In this document: positions 33,607 through 42,721 of the stretch, one piece after another | Layout of the letters: every line of letters starts with the position of its first letter | Position numbering within the stretch: position 1 is the stretch's first letter | Source of the DNA: Isosphaeraceae bacterium | GTDB taxonomy: Bacteria; Planctomycetota; Planctomycetia; Isosphaerales; Isosphaeraceae | Direction: 5' to 3' | DNA: 57,868 nucleotides | Assembly: GCA_031291845.1 (NCBI GenBank) | Contig: JARLIH010000450.1 | Span: 1 to 57,868 of the forward strand | Notes under the pieces: model-generated | What the model saw: the letters and a program-made list of their open reading frames with translations, nothing else | Told to the model about the DNA's origin: nothing | Databases searched by the model: none | Position numbers and translations under genes: made by a program

Positions 33607-36576
33607 TCAAGACAACGAGCGCCGGGACTTCGGTTCCTTCCACAGCCGGCGCAGCGACGGATTCAAGCCGTAGCTCAGGCTCAAGAGCTTGATGGGGTGG
33701 AGGGTTCGCTTCGTCACCCCCTGCTCCATTTGCATCCGGCAGGCGCCGCACTCGGTCGCGCCGATCTCGATGTCGGGGTCGCGCAGGCGGCTGAGCAATC
33801 CTCGGCCCGCCCGTAAAGAGGTCCGGAAATGGTCCCGCGCCAGGCCGTACGTCCCCGCCATTCCGGAACACCCGCGATCGATGAATTGAATGTCGAGCTC
33901 CGGAATCTTGCGGATCAGGTCGAGGCCCGGAGTACCGATGCCCAGCGAGCGGAGGTGGCACGGTTGGTGGTAGCCCACGCGCGCGCGTAAGGCCTGCTGG
34001 GGCGCGGGGAGTTGACCGCGCGCGTCGAGCCCGGCGAGGTACTGACCGACATCCATCGTGTTCTCGGCCACGAGCTCTGCGTCCAGGTCGTCGGTCAGCC
34101 TCAGATAATGATCGCGCAGCATGAGCGACGCGGTCGGCTCCGAGCACACGATGGTGTAACCGTCTCGTACCGCCTCGCCCAGAATGCGCAGGTTTCGTAG
34201 CGCGAGCTCGCGTGCGTAATCGACGTCGCCCGCGACCAGAGCGGGCATTCCCGACCCGCGCTGGCCGCGCGGCACGTAAACATTCACGCCCGCCTGGTGC
34301 AAGACCGCCACGACCGCCTCGGCCAGCTCCTGGTCGAAGTAGTTGGCGAAGATGTCCACAAAATACGCGACCCGCGGGCCGGGGGCCTGGGGCCGGGGTC
34401 GGGTCAGACCGAACCTTTCGATGCGACGGACGAACGGCGTTCGATGGGCTTTCGGCAGCCTGCGCAGGCGGGACAGGCCGAGGACCCGTTCGAACAGCCA
34501 ACGTGCCGGTCCGCTGGCCATGAGGGCGTTCGACAGGATCGGCAAGCGGCTTGCCAGCCGCGACCAGACCTCGACCCGTGACAGCAGCCAATCTACCGGC
34601 TGGAGCCCGTGGTTCTGAACGTAGGCCGCTTTCGCCTCCAGCATCAGGCCCGAAACGTCGAGTCCCGAGGGACATTCATCGCGGCATAAATTGCAATGAA
34701 TGCAGAGATCGGCGTTCTTCTTGAACTCTTCCGACCCCCAACTGCGCGGGTCGACAGCGCCCGAAGCCACCTGGCGGACCAGGTTGGCTTTGGCGCGCGG
34801 GGTCGCGCGCTCCGAGTGGTCGGCCCGAAAGACGGGGCACATTCGCAACGACGGTTCCTGGGAGCGGCACGAACCGCAACCGTTGCACGCAGCGCCGATC
34901 TCGACGGGCGACCGGTCCTGCCAGCGCAACACCGGCAAGAAAACGAAGGAGCCGTTTTCGCTCTCGGTTTCGTGCGCCGGCTCGTCGATCGGCCGCGGAG
35001 CCGGAAAACGGCGGAGGTTTCGGGTCATCTGCCGCGGATCGTCGTTGATGACCTTGCCGGGGTTAAGAATGTCGACGGGATCGAACGCGTCCTTGATTTC
35101 GCGCATGACCTGGAACGTGTCGCCGAGCTGCCTGCGCAGGAATTGACTGCGGAGCAAGCCACAGTTGCCCGCCCCGGGGACGCTCCCGCCGCACTCCCAC
35201 GCCGCGTCATAGACGTGCGAAGCCACCGGCTCGAGCTTCGCAGCGTCGCTCGGATCGCTCAGGTCGAGGAACGGGCGGATGCGCACGATTCCCTCGCCCG
35301 CGCGTCCATCCAGCGTCCAGCTCGTGTCGTGTGCCTTGAGGATGACTTGCAGACGCGCAAGGAAGTCGGGCAACGCTTCGGGCGGGATCGCCAGTTCCTC
35401 GATGAGCGGCACGGGCCGCGACCGCCCCTTCGCCCGCATGAGCAGCGGTTCGACCGCACGCCGCAGCCCGAGCATCGCCTCGTACTCCCCGCGCTTCGCG
35501 ACTTCGACCGGATCGTCGGTGATCCGTCCGGACCGCGCCAGCCGCTGCGCCAGCGTGTGCACCGACCGCTGGACCGCGTCCGGGTCGTCCCCTTCAAAGC
35601 CGACGACGAGCGCGGCCTCCGCCCCCTCCGAAATGCTGTCTCGCAGGCGGGGGACGGCCTCCCGGATCAGCCGGAGCATGCGCCAGTCATAGAGGTCGCA
35701 CGAGGCCGGTTGCGCGGCCCGGCACTCGAGGACGGCCGCGGCCGCGTCGGCGATGCGCGCGAACGGCACGAGGAGCGCGCCCTGCGCGGCCGGAATGGCC
35801 ACGGTCTTGAGTGTCGCCTCGGTGACGAGCGCCAGGGTGCCTTCGGAGCCCGTCAGGATCCGGGCGAGGTCGACGCCCTCGAGCGTGGCCGCCGCGTGGA
35901 GTGCATAGCCGGCCCTGACGCAGCTCGGCGCACTGGTTTTACGCGCCAGCGAGTCCGCGTTGCGGCGAGCGAGTCCCGCGATCTTTCGCGCGACGGACTG
36001 CTTGAAGTCGATCGGCTCGTCGTCAAATGCGGGCCAGGGTTCGACCCCGCAATCACCGACATCACCGTTGGCGAAAACCACGCGCAGGCTCATGACCTGG
36101 TCGGCCGTCGTGCCATACCGGAGCGACCGAACACCGGCCGCGTCCCGGCCGATCAGGCCGCCGATCGTGCACACGTCCGAACCGTCGGGGTCCAGAGCCA
36201 CGCGCCGGCCGAGCGGCTCGAGCTGGGCGTTGAGAACGTCCAGGACGACGCCCGGCTGCACGACGACCCAGTCCGCCCCGATCTCGACGACCCGGCGGAA
36301 ATGCCGGCTGAAGTCGAGGATCAATCCGGGGCCGAGCGCACCACCGGCCCGCCCCGTCCCCGCCCCCCGCGCATGGAGCGAAATCGCGTGTTCGGTCGCA
36401 TAGCGGGCGATCGCGCAGAGGTCCTGCTCGGTGCGGGGTGCGATCGCGCCGAGCGGGTCGACCTCATAGAGGCTGGCGTCGTGGGCGTACGCGGCCCGCT
36501 CCAGCGGCTCGAACAACAGCTCGCCGGCAAGCATTCCTCGCAGGTCGTCGAGAATCCTCGCGCGGTTTTCATGCAC
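33607..36576 (-). CDS. GlcD/YdiJ-type FAD-linked oxidase with fused 4Fe-4S and CCG domains
   Basis: A 989-residue three-part enzyme. The N-terminal FAD_binding_4 domain has LHARGAGTGRAGGALGPG and DPDGSDVCTIGGLIGRDAAG. The middle is a FAD-oxidase C-terminal domain. Next come two 4Fe-4S motifs (CNGCGSCRSQEPSLRMCP; CIHCNLCRDECP) and then a CCG/heterodisulfide-reductase-type domain with GYHQPCHLRSLG, RGCSGMAGTYG and ATECGACRMQME. This resembles D-lactate and 2-hydroxyglutarate dehydrogenases of the YdiJ type, oxidising a 2-hydroxy acid and passing electrons via Fe-S clusters to an acceptor. The substrate cannot be assigned. No clear ribosome-binding site precedes the start, but this ATG gives the full family N-terminus. 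It is a single-gene unit read leftward. Confidence 0.87.
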   Translation of the reverse strand: MHENRARILDDLRGMLAGELLFEPLERAAYAHDASLYEVDPLGAIAPRTEQDLCAIARYATEHAISLHARGAGTGRAGGALGPGLILDFSRHFRRVVEIGADWVVVQPGVVLDVLNAQLEPLGRRVALDPDGSDVCTIGGLIGRDAAGVRSLRYGTTADQVMSLRVVFANGDVGDCGVEPWPAFDDEPIDFKQSVARKIAGLARRNADSLARKTSAPSCVRAGYALHAAATLEGVDLARILTGSEGTLALVTEATLKTVAIPAAQGALLVPFARIADAAAAVLECRAAQPASCDLYDWRMLRLIREAVPRLRDSISEGAEAALVVGFEGDDPDAVQRSVHTLAQRLARSGRITDDPVEVAKRGEYEAMLGLRRAVEPLLMRAKGRSRPVPLIEELAIPPEALPDFLARLQVILKAHDTSWTLDGRAGEGIVRIRPFLDLSDPSDAAKLEPVASHVYDAAWECGGSVPGAGNCGLLRSQFLRRQLGDTFQVMREIKDAFDPVDILNPGKVINDDPRQMTRNLRRFPAPRPIDEPAHETESENGSFVFLPVLRWQDRSPVEIGAACNGCGSCRSQEPSLRMCPVFRADHSERATPRAKANLVRQVASGAVDPRSWGSEEFKKNADLCIHCNLCRDECPSGLDVSGLMLEAKAAYVQNHGLQPVDWLLSRVEVWSRLASRLPILSNALMASGPARWLFERVLGLSRLRRLPKAHRTPFVRRIERFGLTRPRPQAPGPRVAYFVDIFANYFDQELAEAVVAVLHQAGVNVYVPRGQRGSGMPALVAGDVDYARELALRNLRILGEAVRDGYTIVCSEPTASLMLRDHYLRLTDDLDAELVAENTMDVGQYLAGLDARGQLPAPQQALRARVGYHQPCHLRSLGIGTPGLDLIRKIPELDIQFIDRGCSGMAGTYGLARDHFRTSLRAGRGLLSRLRDPDIEIGATECGACRMQMEQGVTKRTLHPIKLLSLSYGLNPSLRRLWKEPKSRRSLS

Positions 36577-36639
36577 GATGACACCATGGTCCCTTGGCCG
36601 CGTTCATATCGAGACAGGCTGACGGCAGCCTTGCGTACT

Positions 36640-37137
36640 TCAGACGGGAGGGTTCGCCGATGTCTGCTGCTGGCGTAGCTGCTCGATCCGTATGCGCTCC
36701 TGGCGGTACCGCTCGCCAACGGCCAGGTCAAACGGATGGAAGCGCCCGAGGGGGTTCGACCCTGGGCCCCGAAACTGGCAAAGGCAACGGTAGCAGATCG
36801 TGACATCCGGCACCCGGTAATAAAGAACCAGGTCGATGAGCGCTGACGCGAGCAAAACGAGATAGGCGGGAACCGGGTTCTCGTAGTACCAGAAGACGGT
36901 GCTGATCCCGAACCCGACGAGCACGATGAATAACCCGAGCCCTTGCGGAAAGTCTTTCTGAAGGTAGAGGTCTTCCGTCGCGCACCAGGGACAGGCGACG
37001 ATCCCTTCTGCGTTCCAGGCGGAGCCACGGAGCGCGTGCTCGCGCGCACACGACCGGCACTTGACCGCGGGGCTCGACTCGACCCCTCGGACATTATTGA
37101 CGGCCCGGCACCCGGGACACTCGAAAGTCAACTCCAT
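36640..37137 (-). CDS. Zinc-ribbon membrane protein, hypothetical
   Basis: A 165-residue protein. Two CXXC pairs (CPGC, CRSC) and a third (CPWC) form N-terminal zinc ribbons. Two hydrophobic segments follow (GLFIVLVGFGISTVFWYY and PAYLVLLASALIDLVLYY) and then a fourth CXXC-like pair (CYRCLCQF). A charged helix (GERYRQERIRIEQLRQQ) ends the protein. The pattern of a cytosolic ribbon around a membrane hairpin recurs in planctomycetes, but the function is unknown. The ATG at 37137 starts at the ribbon, and upstream sequence is not protein-like. It precedes, on the same strand, the flavin oxidoreductase gene by about 60 bases. Confidence 0.7.
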   Translation of the reverse strand: MELTFECPGCRAVNNVRGVESSPAVKCRSCAREHALRGSAWNAEGIVACPWCATEDLYLQKDFPQGLGLFIVLVGFGISTVFWYYENPVPAYLVLLASALIDLVLYYRVPDVTICYRCLCQFRGPGSNPLGRFHPFDLAVGERYRQERIRIEQLRQQQTSANPPV

Positions 37138-37227
37138 CGGCGGCCTAGTTTCACCCTGGCGAATACCGCTCGTCCGGCCCGATTGTACGCGATTCGGCAC
37201 GCCGGTAAAGCAGTGACTACACACGAC

Positions 37228-37998
37228 TTAGAAAATGACTCCCGAGCCCTGCGAGAGCACCAGCGCGGTCAGTTCCCCGAAGAGAACGAGCGTCATTGCG
37301 ATGTACAGGATCCCCGTCGCGGACTGCGTGGACCGGATCTCAACCGTCTTCCACGTCAGCACCGTGGCGAGCGCTGGGCCGAGGAAGCCGACGCCCCAAC
37401 GCACGGTGAGGAAAAACGTCGAGACGGGGACGACCGCCGACGGGGCGAACGCTCCGGACCGCCACGCCCAGAATCCCAGCGCCGCGACGCCGGCCCGTAT
37501 CGCCAGCGCCCAGGCCATGCAGCGGACGAACCGCCGCAGCGGGTCGATCGACATCGCCGGCGCGGTGAGGTAGTGGTGCCCGAGCAGCATCGCCGTGAGG
37601 GTCGAACCCATCAAGAACGCCGACGCCACCCTTCCCGCGCCGTTCAGTGCCCAGAGCTCGCCGGAGGCCGCTCTCGACGCCGCCACCAGCACCGCCCCCG
37701 TGGCGACGACCATGCCGGCGGTCAGAGGTACGCCGACCCGCGGCAACCCTAAACCCCAGGAGACCGAGGCCAGGAACGCCAGCACCGCAGCGCCTGCGAT
37801 CACTCCGGCGACGCCGGAACTCGCGTGTGAGCTGGCGCGCGAGACGTCGAGCGCCGCCAGCACGAGCAGCCCCAAAATCACGTGGCAGTGAGTGCGGAAG
37901 AACGCAAGCGGCACCGCGCGCCAGGGCGTGATCAGCAGCAATCCCGCGAGTCCGCACGCAAGGCGAACTGCGAAATCAGCCAGCATCGGAAACGGCAT
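37228..37998 (-). CDS. Hypothetical multi-pass membrane protein with paired histidines
   Basis: A 256-residue protein with about seven or eight membrane segments. Histidines lie within or next to helices, in RTHCHVILGLLVLAAL and AMLLGHHYLTAPAMSIDPL, which could bind heme or metal. No clear family is recognised. I used the ATG at 37998, where the hydrophobic sequence begins; upstream in-frame sequence is Arg-rich. It follows folE by 126 bases on the same strand and precedes the zinc-ribbon membrane protein by 90 bases. A redox or respiratory membrane role is a guess from the histidines only. Confidence 0.6.
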   Translation of the reverse strand: MPFPMLADFAVRLACGLAGLLLITPWRAVPLAFFRTHCHVILGLLVLAALDVSRASSHASSGVAGVIAGAAVLAFLASVSWGLGLPRVGVPLTAGMVVATGAVLVAASRAASGELWALNGAGRVASAFLMGSTLTAMLLGHHYLTAPAMSIDPLRRFVRCMAWALAIRAGVAALGFWAWRSGAFAPSAVVPVSTFFLTVRWGVGFLGPALATVLTWKTVEIRSTQSATGILYIAMTLVLFGELTALVLSQGSGVIF

Positions 37999-38124
37999 AA
38001 CGCGGTGCGACTCGAGGGGTGGGTGGCCAGGGGCGTGCCAAACGCGAAAAAACCAATCTAACGACGAGCGACCCTGCCGGGAAGCCCACCTCCGAGCGGA
38101 TCGCCGGCGCGAGCCCACGTGCCA

Positions 38125-38784
38125 TTAACTCTTGCCGCCGAAGATCAGCGACAAGACTTCGGAGCGCGTGGCCAGACGTTCCTTGAACGCGCCTCGCATC
38201 GCACTCGTCACGAACGAGCTGCCGGGCTTGTACACGCCGCGGACCGTCATGCAACTGTGCGTCGCTTCCATTACGACCGCCACTCCCTTGGCGTCCAGCT
38301 CCTTCATGAGCAGGTCGGCGACTTCTTCCGTGAGGCGTTCCTGCATCTGCGGGCGCCGCGCCAGGACGTCGATCACGCGCGGAATCTTCGACAGCCCGAT
38401 GACCTTGCCGTTCGGCAGGTAGGCGACGTGCGCCTTCCCCGTGAACGGCAAGAGGTGGTGCTCGCAAAAGCTCTCGAACTGGATGTCCTTGATAAGGACC
38501 ATCTCATCATATTTCTGTGTGAACAGCTTGCTCAGGTGGCTACGAGGATCCTGGTGCAACCCACGGAAGACTTCCGCGTACATCCGCGCGACGCGGTCGG
38601 GCGTCTCGCGCAGTCCCTCCCGGTCCGGGTCTTCCCCCACGGCCGCCAAGATCTCGCGAACGGCTTTGCGGATCCGGTCCAGGTCCACGCGCTCCCCGGC
38701 GTTCCCCGAGGCCAGTTCCTCATCGTCCGCCGGGTAGTCTCCGCCGTTGCTTGCGACGCTCGTGACCGCGATTCGTTGACCCAT
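38125..38784 (-). CDS. folE: GTP cyclohydrolase I
   Basis: A 219-residue enzyme that opens GTP to 7,8-dihydroneopterin triphosphate for folate, tetrahydropterin and queuosine pathways. The zinc ligands are visible in [17 protein letters not shown] (Cys, His) and [11 protein letters not shown] (Cys). The family motifs [14 protein letters not shown] and [12 protein letters not shown] are intact. The 35-residue N-terminal extension before DLDRIRKAV is poorly conserved. A good promoter lies about 90 bases upstream. Folate-linked metF and queuosine-linked queG occur about 2-4 kb away on the other strand. Confidence 0.96.
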   Translation of the reverse strand: MGQRIAVTSVASNGGDYPADDEELASGNAGERVDLDRIRKAVREILAAVGEDPDREGLRETPDRVARMYAEVFRGLHQDPRSHLSKLFTQKYDEMVLIKDIQFESFCEHHLLPFTGKAHVAYLPNGKVIGLSKIPRVIDVLARRPQMQERLTEEVADLLMKELDAKGVAVVMEATHSCMTVRGVYKPGSSFVTSAMRGAFKERLATRSEVLSLIFGGKS

Positions 38785-38873
38785 GATCTCTCGTGCTCGT
38801 GGCGGCCGGAGCCGGTTCCAGCGGATTGACTACAAGCTAAAGGGAGTGTTCGACTTCCGTAAACTCAGCAATT

Positions 38874-38902
38874 ATTCTAGACCAGCCGCGCGCTGAAATC
38901 AA
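38874..38902 (-). promoter_or_regulatory. Sigma70-type promoter upstream of folE
   Basis: On the minus strand TTGATT (38902-38897) and TAGAAT (38879-38874) are spaced by 17 bases. Both boxes match most consensus positions, and the region is locally AT-rich. The leader to the folE start would be about 85 bases. Confidence 0.6.
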
Positions 38903-38983
38903 GCGGCCATGCCGACGGCTCCAGAGCCGTTTGCCTCGGGGTATCGCCATCCTATGTAAACATAAAATTGTTGTGTGGATCGC

Positions 38984-39667
38984 TCAATTGCTACTGAACA
39001 ACGGCGGGAACGGACGCGTTTCTTTTTTTTTGGAGACGGCGCCGGCTTGCAGTCCGACGAGTAACGCGATCAACGTCTCTAGACGGCGATCGACGCGGTT
39101 CTCCGCCAGGAGCGCCTGTCGCGTCTCCGGCGCAAGCGCGAGCGCGGCCGCCGCAATGTCCGTCACGACGCCGAGCGAAAGTTTGGAGTTCCAGAGCCAG
39201 GTCAGGTCGATCTCCTCCACCTTCGCCGCCCGGAGGACATCGTGGCAGAGCGTCACGAACACGCGTCGGCGTTGCTTGAGGTCGGTCTTGCCCTGGTAGT
39301 CTTCGATCACGTCGGCCTCGGCGATACGGTAGAGCTTCTCGCTCGGGACCTCGCGCCTGAGCCGAACGCGCCGGCGTCCCGCCAGCAGGATGTTGAATTG
39401 ACCGTCGGCCATGCGCTGGTGCCGCACGATCTCGCCCACGCATGCGACGTCTTCGATGGCCGGAACGGCCGGCCCGTCGGCCGGTCCGGGCTTCAAACGG
39501 ACGATAGCGATCGTCTTGTCGCGGGCCAGCGCATCCTCGGTCATCTGCCGGTAACGCGGCTCGTAGATGTGCAAAGGCAGGATCGTATGCGGAAACAGCA
39601 CCACGTCCCGCAACGGGAAAAGGCGCACCACCGAGACGGGACGGCCGGGTTCGAAGTCGTCGTCCAT
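38984..39667 (-). CDS. Lon N-terminal (LAN) domain protein
   Basis: A 227-residue protein with the Lon substrate-binding N-domain and no protease or AAA part. It begins SVVRLFPLRDVVLFPHTILPLHIYEPRYRQM and continues through CVGEIVRHQRMADGQFNILLAGRRRVRL, as in other LON_substr_bdg stand-alone proteins. The C-terminal helix region is followed by a Lys-rich tail (SKKKETRPF). Such proteins are widespread, and their role (possibly protein quality control) is unclear. The start at 39667 fits the domain start; further upstream the frame is not protein-like. It is divergent from nth. Confidence 0.88.
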   Translation of the reverse strand: MDDDFEPGRPVSVVRLFPLRDVVLFPHTILPLHIYEPRYRQMTEDALARDKTIAIVRLKPGPADGPAVPAIEDVACVGEIVRHQRMADGQFNILLAGRRRVRLRREVPSEKLYRIAEADVIEDYQGKTDLKQRRRVFVTLCHDVLRAAKVEEIDLTWLWNSKLSLGVVTDIAAAALALAPETRQALLAENRVDRRLETLIALLVGLQAGAVSKKKETRPFPPLFSSN

Positions 39668-39841
39668 GAGTCTTGTCCGGGTTGGCCGACGGAATACCGG
39701 GTTGAGTGGGACGACCCCCAAATCACAACGCTCATTGTAGTCCCGCGCGGCCGACCGGCAAGGCTGGCGCGGATTGACAGCGCGGCGCCGTTCGCTACGA
39801 TCGATCGGGTCACGGGCCACAACTCTCGAAGCGAGTCCGAC

Positions 39842-40507
39842 ATGCCTCGAACGAAAGAGGATTTTCCGAGCCCGAAAACCCGCGCTGGCCGCGTCGTTCG
39901 CGCGCTGGAGCGCCTGTATCCCGCGGCGGAGTGCGCCCTGGTACACCGGAACCCGTTCGAGCTGATCGTCGCCACGATTCTCTCTGCGCAATGCACGGAC
40001 GCTCGCGTCAATCTCGTGACGCCGGCGCTGTTTGCCCGGTTCCCGGACGCGCACGCGCTGGCCACCGGCTCGTTGACCGAAGTCGAGGAGCTGATTCGCT
40101 CGACCGGTTTCTTCCGGTCGAAGGCCAAGAATCTCGTGGCCATGGCCACGCAGTTGGTCGAGCGGCATGGCGGGCAGGTACCGGCGGACCACGACGCTCT
40201 CACCGCGCTCCCCGGGGTGGGGCGGAAAACGGCGAGCGTCGTCCTCGGCGTTGCCTTCTCACAAGCGGAGGGCGTCGTCGTCGACACGCACGTCAAGCGG
40301 TTGGCCTATCGCCTGGGCTTGACCACGCACAAAGATCCCGCGCGGATCGAGCGGGACCTGATGGCGTCCGTGCCTCGCAAGCAGTGGATTGCCCTGAGCC
40401 ATCGACTGATCCTCCATGGCCGACGGACTTGCAACGCGCGCCAGCCGCGGTGCGCGGACTGCGAGCTCGATCCGATCTGCCCCAAGAACGGCGTGCGACA
40501 CGCATGA
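39842..40507 (+). CDS. nth: Endonuclease III
   Basis: A 221-residue HhH-GPD DNA glycosylase/AP lyase that removes oxidised pyrimidines. The helix-hairpin-helix is ALPGVGRKTASVVLGVAF with the catalytic Lys in GRKTA, and the catalytic Asp lies in VVDTHVKRLAYRLG. The C-terminal 4Fe-4S cluster is complete (CNARQPRCADCELDPIC). The ATG at 39842 gives the normal length. It is followed on the same strand by metF, with 90 bases between, and queG. Confidence 0.96.
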   Translation: MPRTKEDFPSPKTRAGRVVRALERLYPAAECALVHRNPFELIVATILSAQCTDARVNLVTPALFARFPDAHALATGSLTEVEELIRSTGFFRSKAKNLVAMATQLVERHGGQVPADHDALTALPGVGRKTASVVLGVAFSQAEGVVVDTHVKRLAYRLGLTTHKDPARIERDLMASVPRKQWIALSHRLILHGRRTCNARQPRCADCELDPICPKNGVRHA

Positions 40508-40597
40508 GCCCGTGGAAGGGGCTCCCCGCGGCACTCAGGAATGGGTAAGCTGGTCTAGGGGAAACGGACACCCTGAAGCGAACGACGAGGCGGCGCC

Positions 40598-41509
40598 GTG
40601 CACATACTCGATATTTTCCGAGATCACCCGACCACGTTCAGCTTCGAGTTCTTTCCGCCAAAATCCGATGAGGCCTCGGAAGAGCTCTTTTCTCATATCG
40701 CGCGGTTACAGGCGCTGCAGCCCTCGTTCGTGTCGGTGACCTACGGCGCCGGTGGCTCGGATCGCGAGCGGACCCACGACCTGATCTTTCGAATTCAGCG
40801 CGAGACCAACCTCACCGCCGTATCGCATTTGACGAGTGTATGCCACTCGAAGGAAGAACTCACCCAGATCCTCGATCGCTACGCCCGCTCGGGCATCGAA
40901 AATATTCTGGCCTTGCGCGGCGACCCGCCCCGTGACCGCAAGAACTATGACCGATCGAACGACGCCTTCCAGTACGCCAACGAACTGGTCGCGTTCATCA
41001 AGCAACGGACGGACGCGAACAATCCGCGGGGGTTCGGGATCGGCGTCGCCGGCTTCCCGGAGGGGCACCCGGGCACCCCGAACCGGTTGCTGGAAATGGA
41101 GTACCTCAAGCGCAAGGTCGATGCGGGGGCCGATTACATCTGCACGCAACTGTTCTTCTGCAACGACGACTTCTACGATTTCCGCGAGCGCTGCGAGCTG
41201 GCCGGCATTCAGGTGCCGATCCTCGCGGGAATCATGCCGATCACGAAGAATACGAGCATCAAGAAGATGGCAGAGCTCGCGCTCGGCGCCCGTTTCCCCG
41301 CGCGTCTCCTGCGCGCGCTCGACCGGTGCGGAGGCGACTCGGAGGCGATGGGCCGGGTTGGGATCCACTGGGCCTCCGAACAATGCCGGGACCTGCTCGA
41401 CAACAACGTCCGCGGCATTCACTTCTATACGTTGAATCGCTCGGACGCGACCCGGCTCATTTACGAGAACCTCGGCGTGAAAGACTCGCTCGGGCTGCGC
41501 GGGCGTTGA
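40598..41509 (+). CDS. metF: 5,10-methylenetetrahydrofolate reductase
   Basis: A 303-residue FAD-dependent TIM-barrel enzyme that reduces methylene-THF to methyl-THF for methionine synthesis. Motifs seen are FSFEFFPPKSDEASE (catalytic Glu in EFFPPK), SVTYGAGGS, ILALRGDPPRD and AGADYICTQLFF. The GTG start has GAGG upstream with normal spacing, and the N-terminus MHILDIFRDHPTTFSF is typical. It ends 18 bases before queG, so the two form a transcription unit that may include nth. Confidence 0.96.
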   Translation: MHILDIFRDHPTTFSFEFFPPKSDEASEELFSHIARLQALQPSFVSVTYGAGGSDRERTHDLIFRIQRETNLTAVSHLTSVCHSKEELTQILDRYARSGIENILALRGDPPRDRKNYDRSNDAFQYANELVAFIKQRTDANNPRGFGIGVAGFPEGHPGTPNRLLEMEYLKRKVDAGADYICTQLFFCNDDFYDFRERCELAGIQVPILAGIMPITKNTSIKKMAELALGARFPARLLRALDRCGGDSEAMGRVGIHWASEQCRDLLDNNVRGIHFYTLNRSDATRLIYENLGVKDSLGLRGR

Positions 41510-41527
41510 GCGACAGGCAGACCCGGC

Positions 41528-42673
41528 ATGAGCGCCGAACTTACCGATCGACTGAAGGCCGAGGCGCGCCGCCTGGGCTTCGATCAGGTCGGCGTGGCAC
41601 CCGCCGTGTCGCCTCCGAGCTACCCGCGTTTTCTGAGCTGGCTCGACGCCGGCAACGCCGCGGGCATGGCGTATCTCGCCAAGCGGGCCGAGGCGCGGGC
41701 CCATCCCGACAGCCTGCTCGCAGGGATACAGTCAGTTGTGATGGTCAGCTTCGTCTACGGCCGGCCCGAGAGCGCCGAAGCCCCTGGCCCTACCCAGGCG
41801 AAGGTGGCGCGTTACGCGCGCGGCGCCGACTATCACGACGTGCTCTGGCGCCGGCTGGAACGGTTGCTGGAGTGGCTCCAGGTTGAGTGCCCCGGCTCGA
41901 GAGGGCGGGCCGTCGCCGACACGGCCCCTTTGCTCGAGCGCGACTTCGCCCGGCTCGCCGGTCTTGGCTGGGTGGGCAAGAACACGATGCTCATCGACCG
42001 CCGTTTGGGGAGCTACACGCTGCTGGGAGCGCTACTGGTCGATGTCTCGCTCCAGCCGGACCCGCCGCACCTCACCAGCCACTGCGGGACGTGCACCCGC
42101 TGCCTGGACGCGTGCCCAACCGATGCCTTCACCGGCCCTTATCAGCTCGACTCCCGCCGTTGCCTGAGCTACTGGACGATCGAGCACAAAGGACCGATCG
42201 ACGAGGAGTTCGCCGACAAGCTGGACGGTTGGGTATTCGGTTGCGACGTCTGCCAGGACGTGTGCCCCTGGAACCGCAAGGCGCCTCCGGGACGGGAGCC
42301 CGCCCTGGCGCCCCGCGCCGAGTGGACCAACCCGGATATCCTCGCGTGGCTGAGCCGCGACGCGGCTTCCCTGACCCGCGCTCTCAAAGGGACCGCGCTG
42401 GCCCGGGCAAAGCGCGCGGGCCTTTTGCGAAACGCCGCCTTGATCCTGGGAACGCGCCGGGAGCGCGACGCGGTCCCGGCCCTGGCGAACTGCCTGGACG
42501 ATGCCGACCCGGGCGTGCGCGCCGCGGCTGCCTGGGCGCTCGGCCGCATCGGCTCGAACGATGCGCTCACCGCGCTTCGGATCCACGCCGGCGACCCAGA
42601 GCCGCGAGTGAGCGCGGCGATCGCTCGCGCGCTCGCGAGACCCACGCCGCGCGGCCCATTTTCGGGTGCATGA
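41528..42673 (+). CDS. queG: Epoxyqueuosine reductase
   Basis: A 381-residue cobalamin and Fe-S enzyme that converts epoxyqueuosine to queuosine in tRNA. It has the DUF1730 N-terminal region with LAKRAEARAHPDSLL and GWVGKNTMLID. Two 4Fe-4S motifs follow (CGTCTRCLDACPTDAF and CDVCQDVCPWN). The C-terminal HEAT repeats (about 305-375; DDADPGVRAAAAWALGRIG) are normal for the family. The stop codon lies inside a degenerate copy of a dispersed palindromic repeat beginning at about 42664, so the last residues FSGA* are repeat-affected. It belongs to the metF-queG unit. Confidence 0.95.
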   Translation: MSAELTDRLKAEARRLGFDQVGVAPAVSPPSYPRFLSWLDAGNAAGMAYLAKRAEARAHPDSLLAGIQSVVMVSFVYGRPESAEAPGPTQAKVARYARGADYHDVLWRRLERLLEWLQVECPGSRGRAVADTAPLLERDFARLAGLGWVGKNTMLIDRRLGSYTLLGALLVDVSLQPDPPHLTSHCGTCTRCLDACPTDAFTGPYQLDSRRCLSYWTIEHKGPIDEEFADKLDGWVFGCDVCQDVCPWNRKAPPGREPALAPRAEWTNPDILAWLSRDAASLTRALKGTALARAKRAGLLRNAALILGTRRERDAVPALANCLDDADPGVRAAAAWALGRIGSNDALTALRIHAGDPEPRVSAAIARALARPTPRGPFSGA

Positions 42674-42708
42674 AATTCCCGCGTGTATTTCACACACTTC
42701 ACAGAAAC
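42664..42708 (+). repeat. Degenerate GTGCGTG-family repeat overlapping the queG stop
   Basis: The segment GGTGCATGAAAT then CGTGTATTTCACACAC and an AGAAAC tail parallels the copy at 5671-5714. It covers the final codon and TGA of queG and the space up to the convergent surface-protein gene at 42722. Confidence 0.5.
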
Positions 42709-42721
42709 GCGGCGCTGCCGC

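Noticed and set aside
34696-36678. Long open frame (660 codons) antisense to the flavin oxidoreductase
   Set aside because: Arg-rich shadow frame of a well-supported gene with complete FAD and Fe-S motifs.
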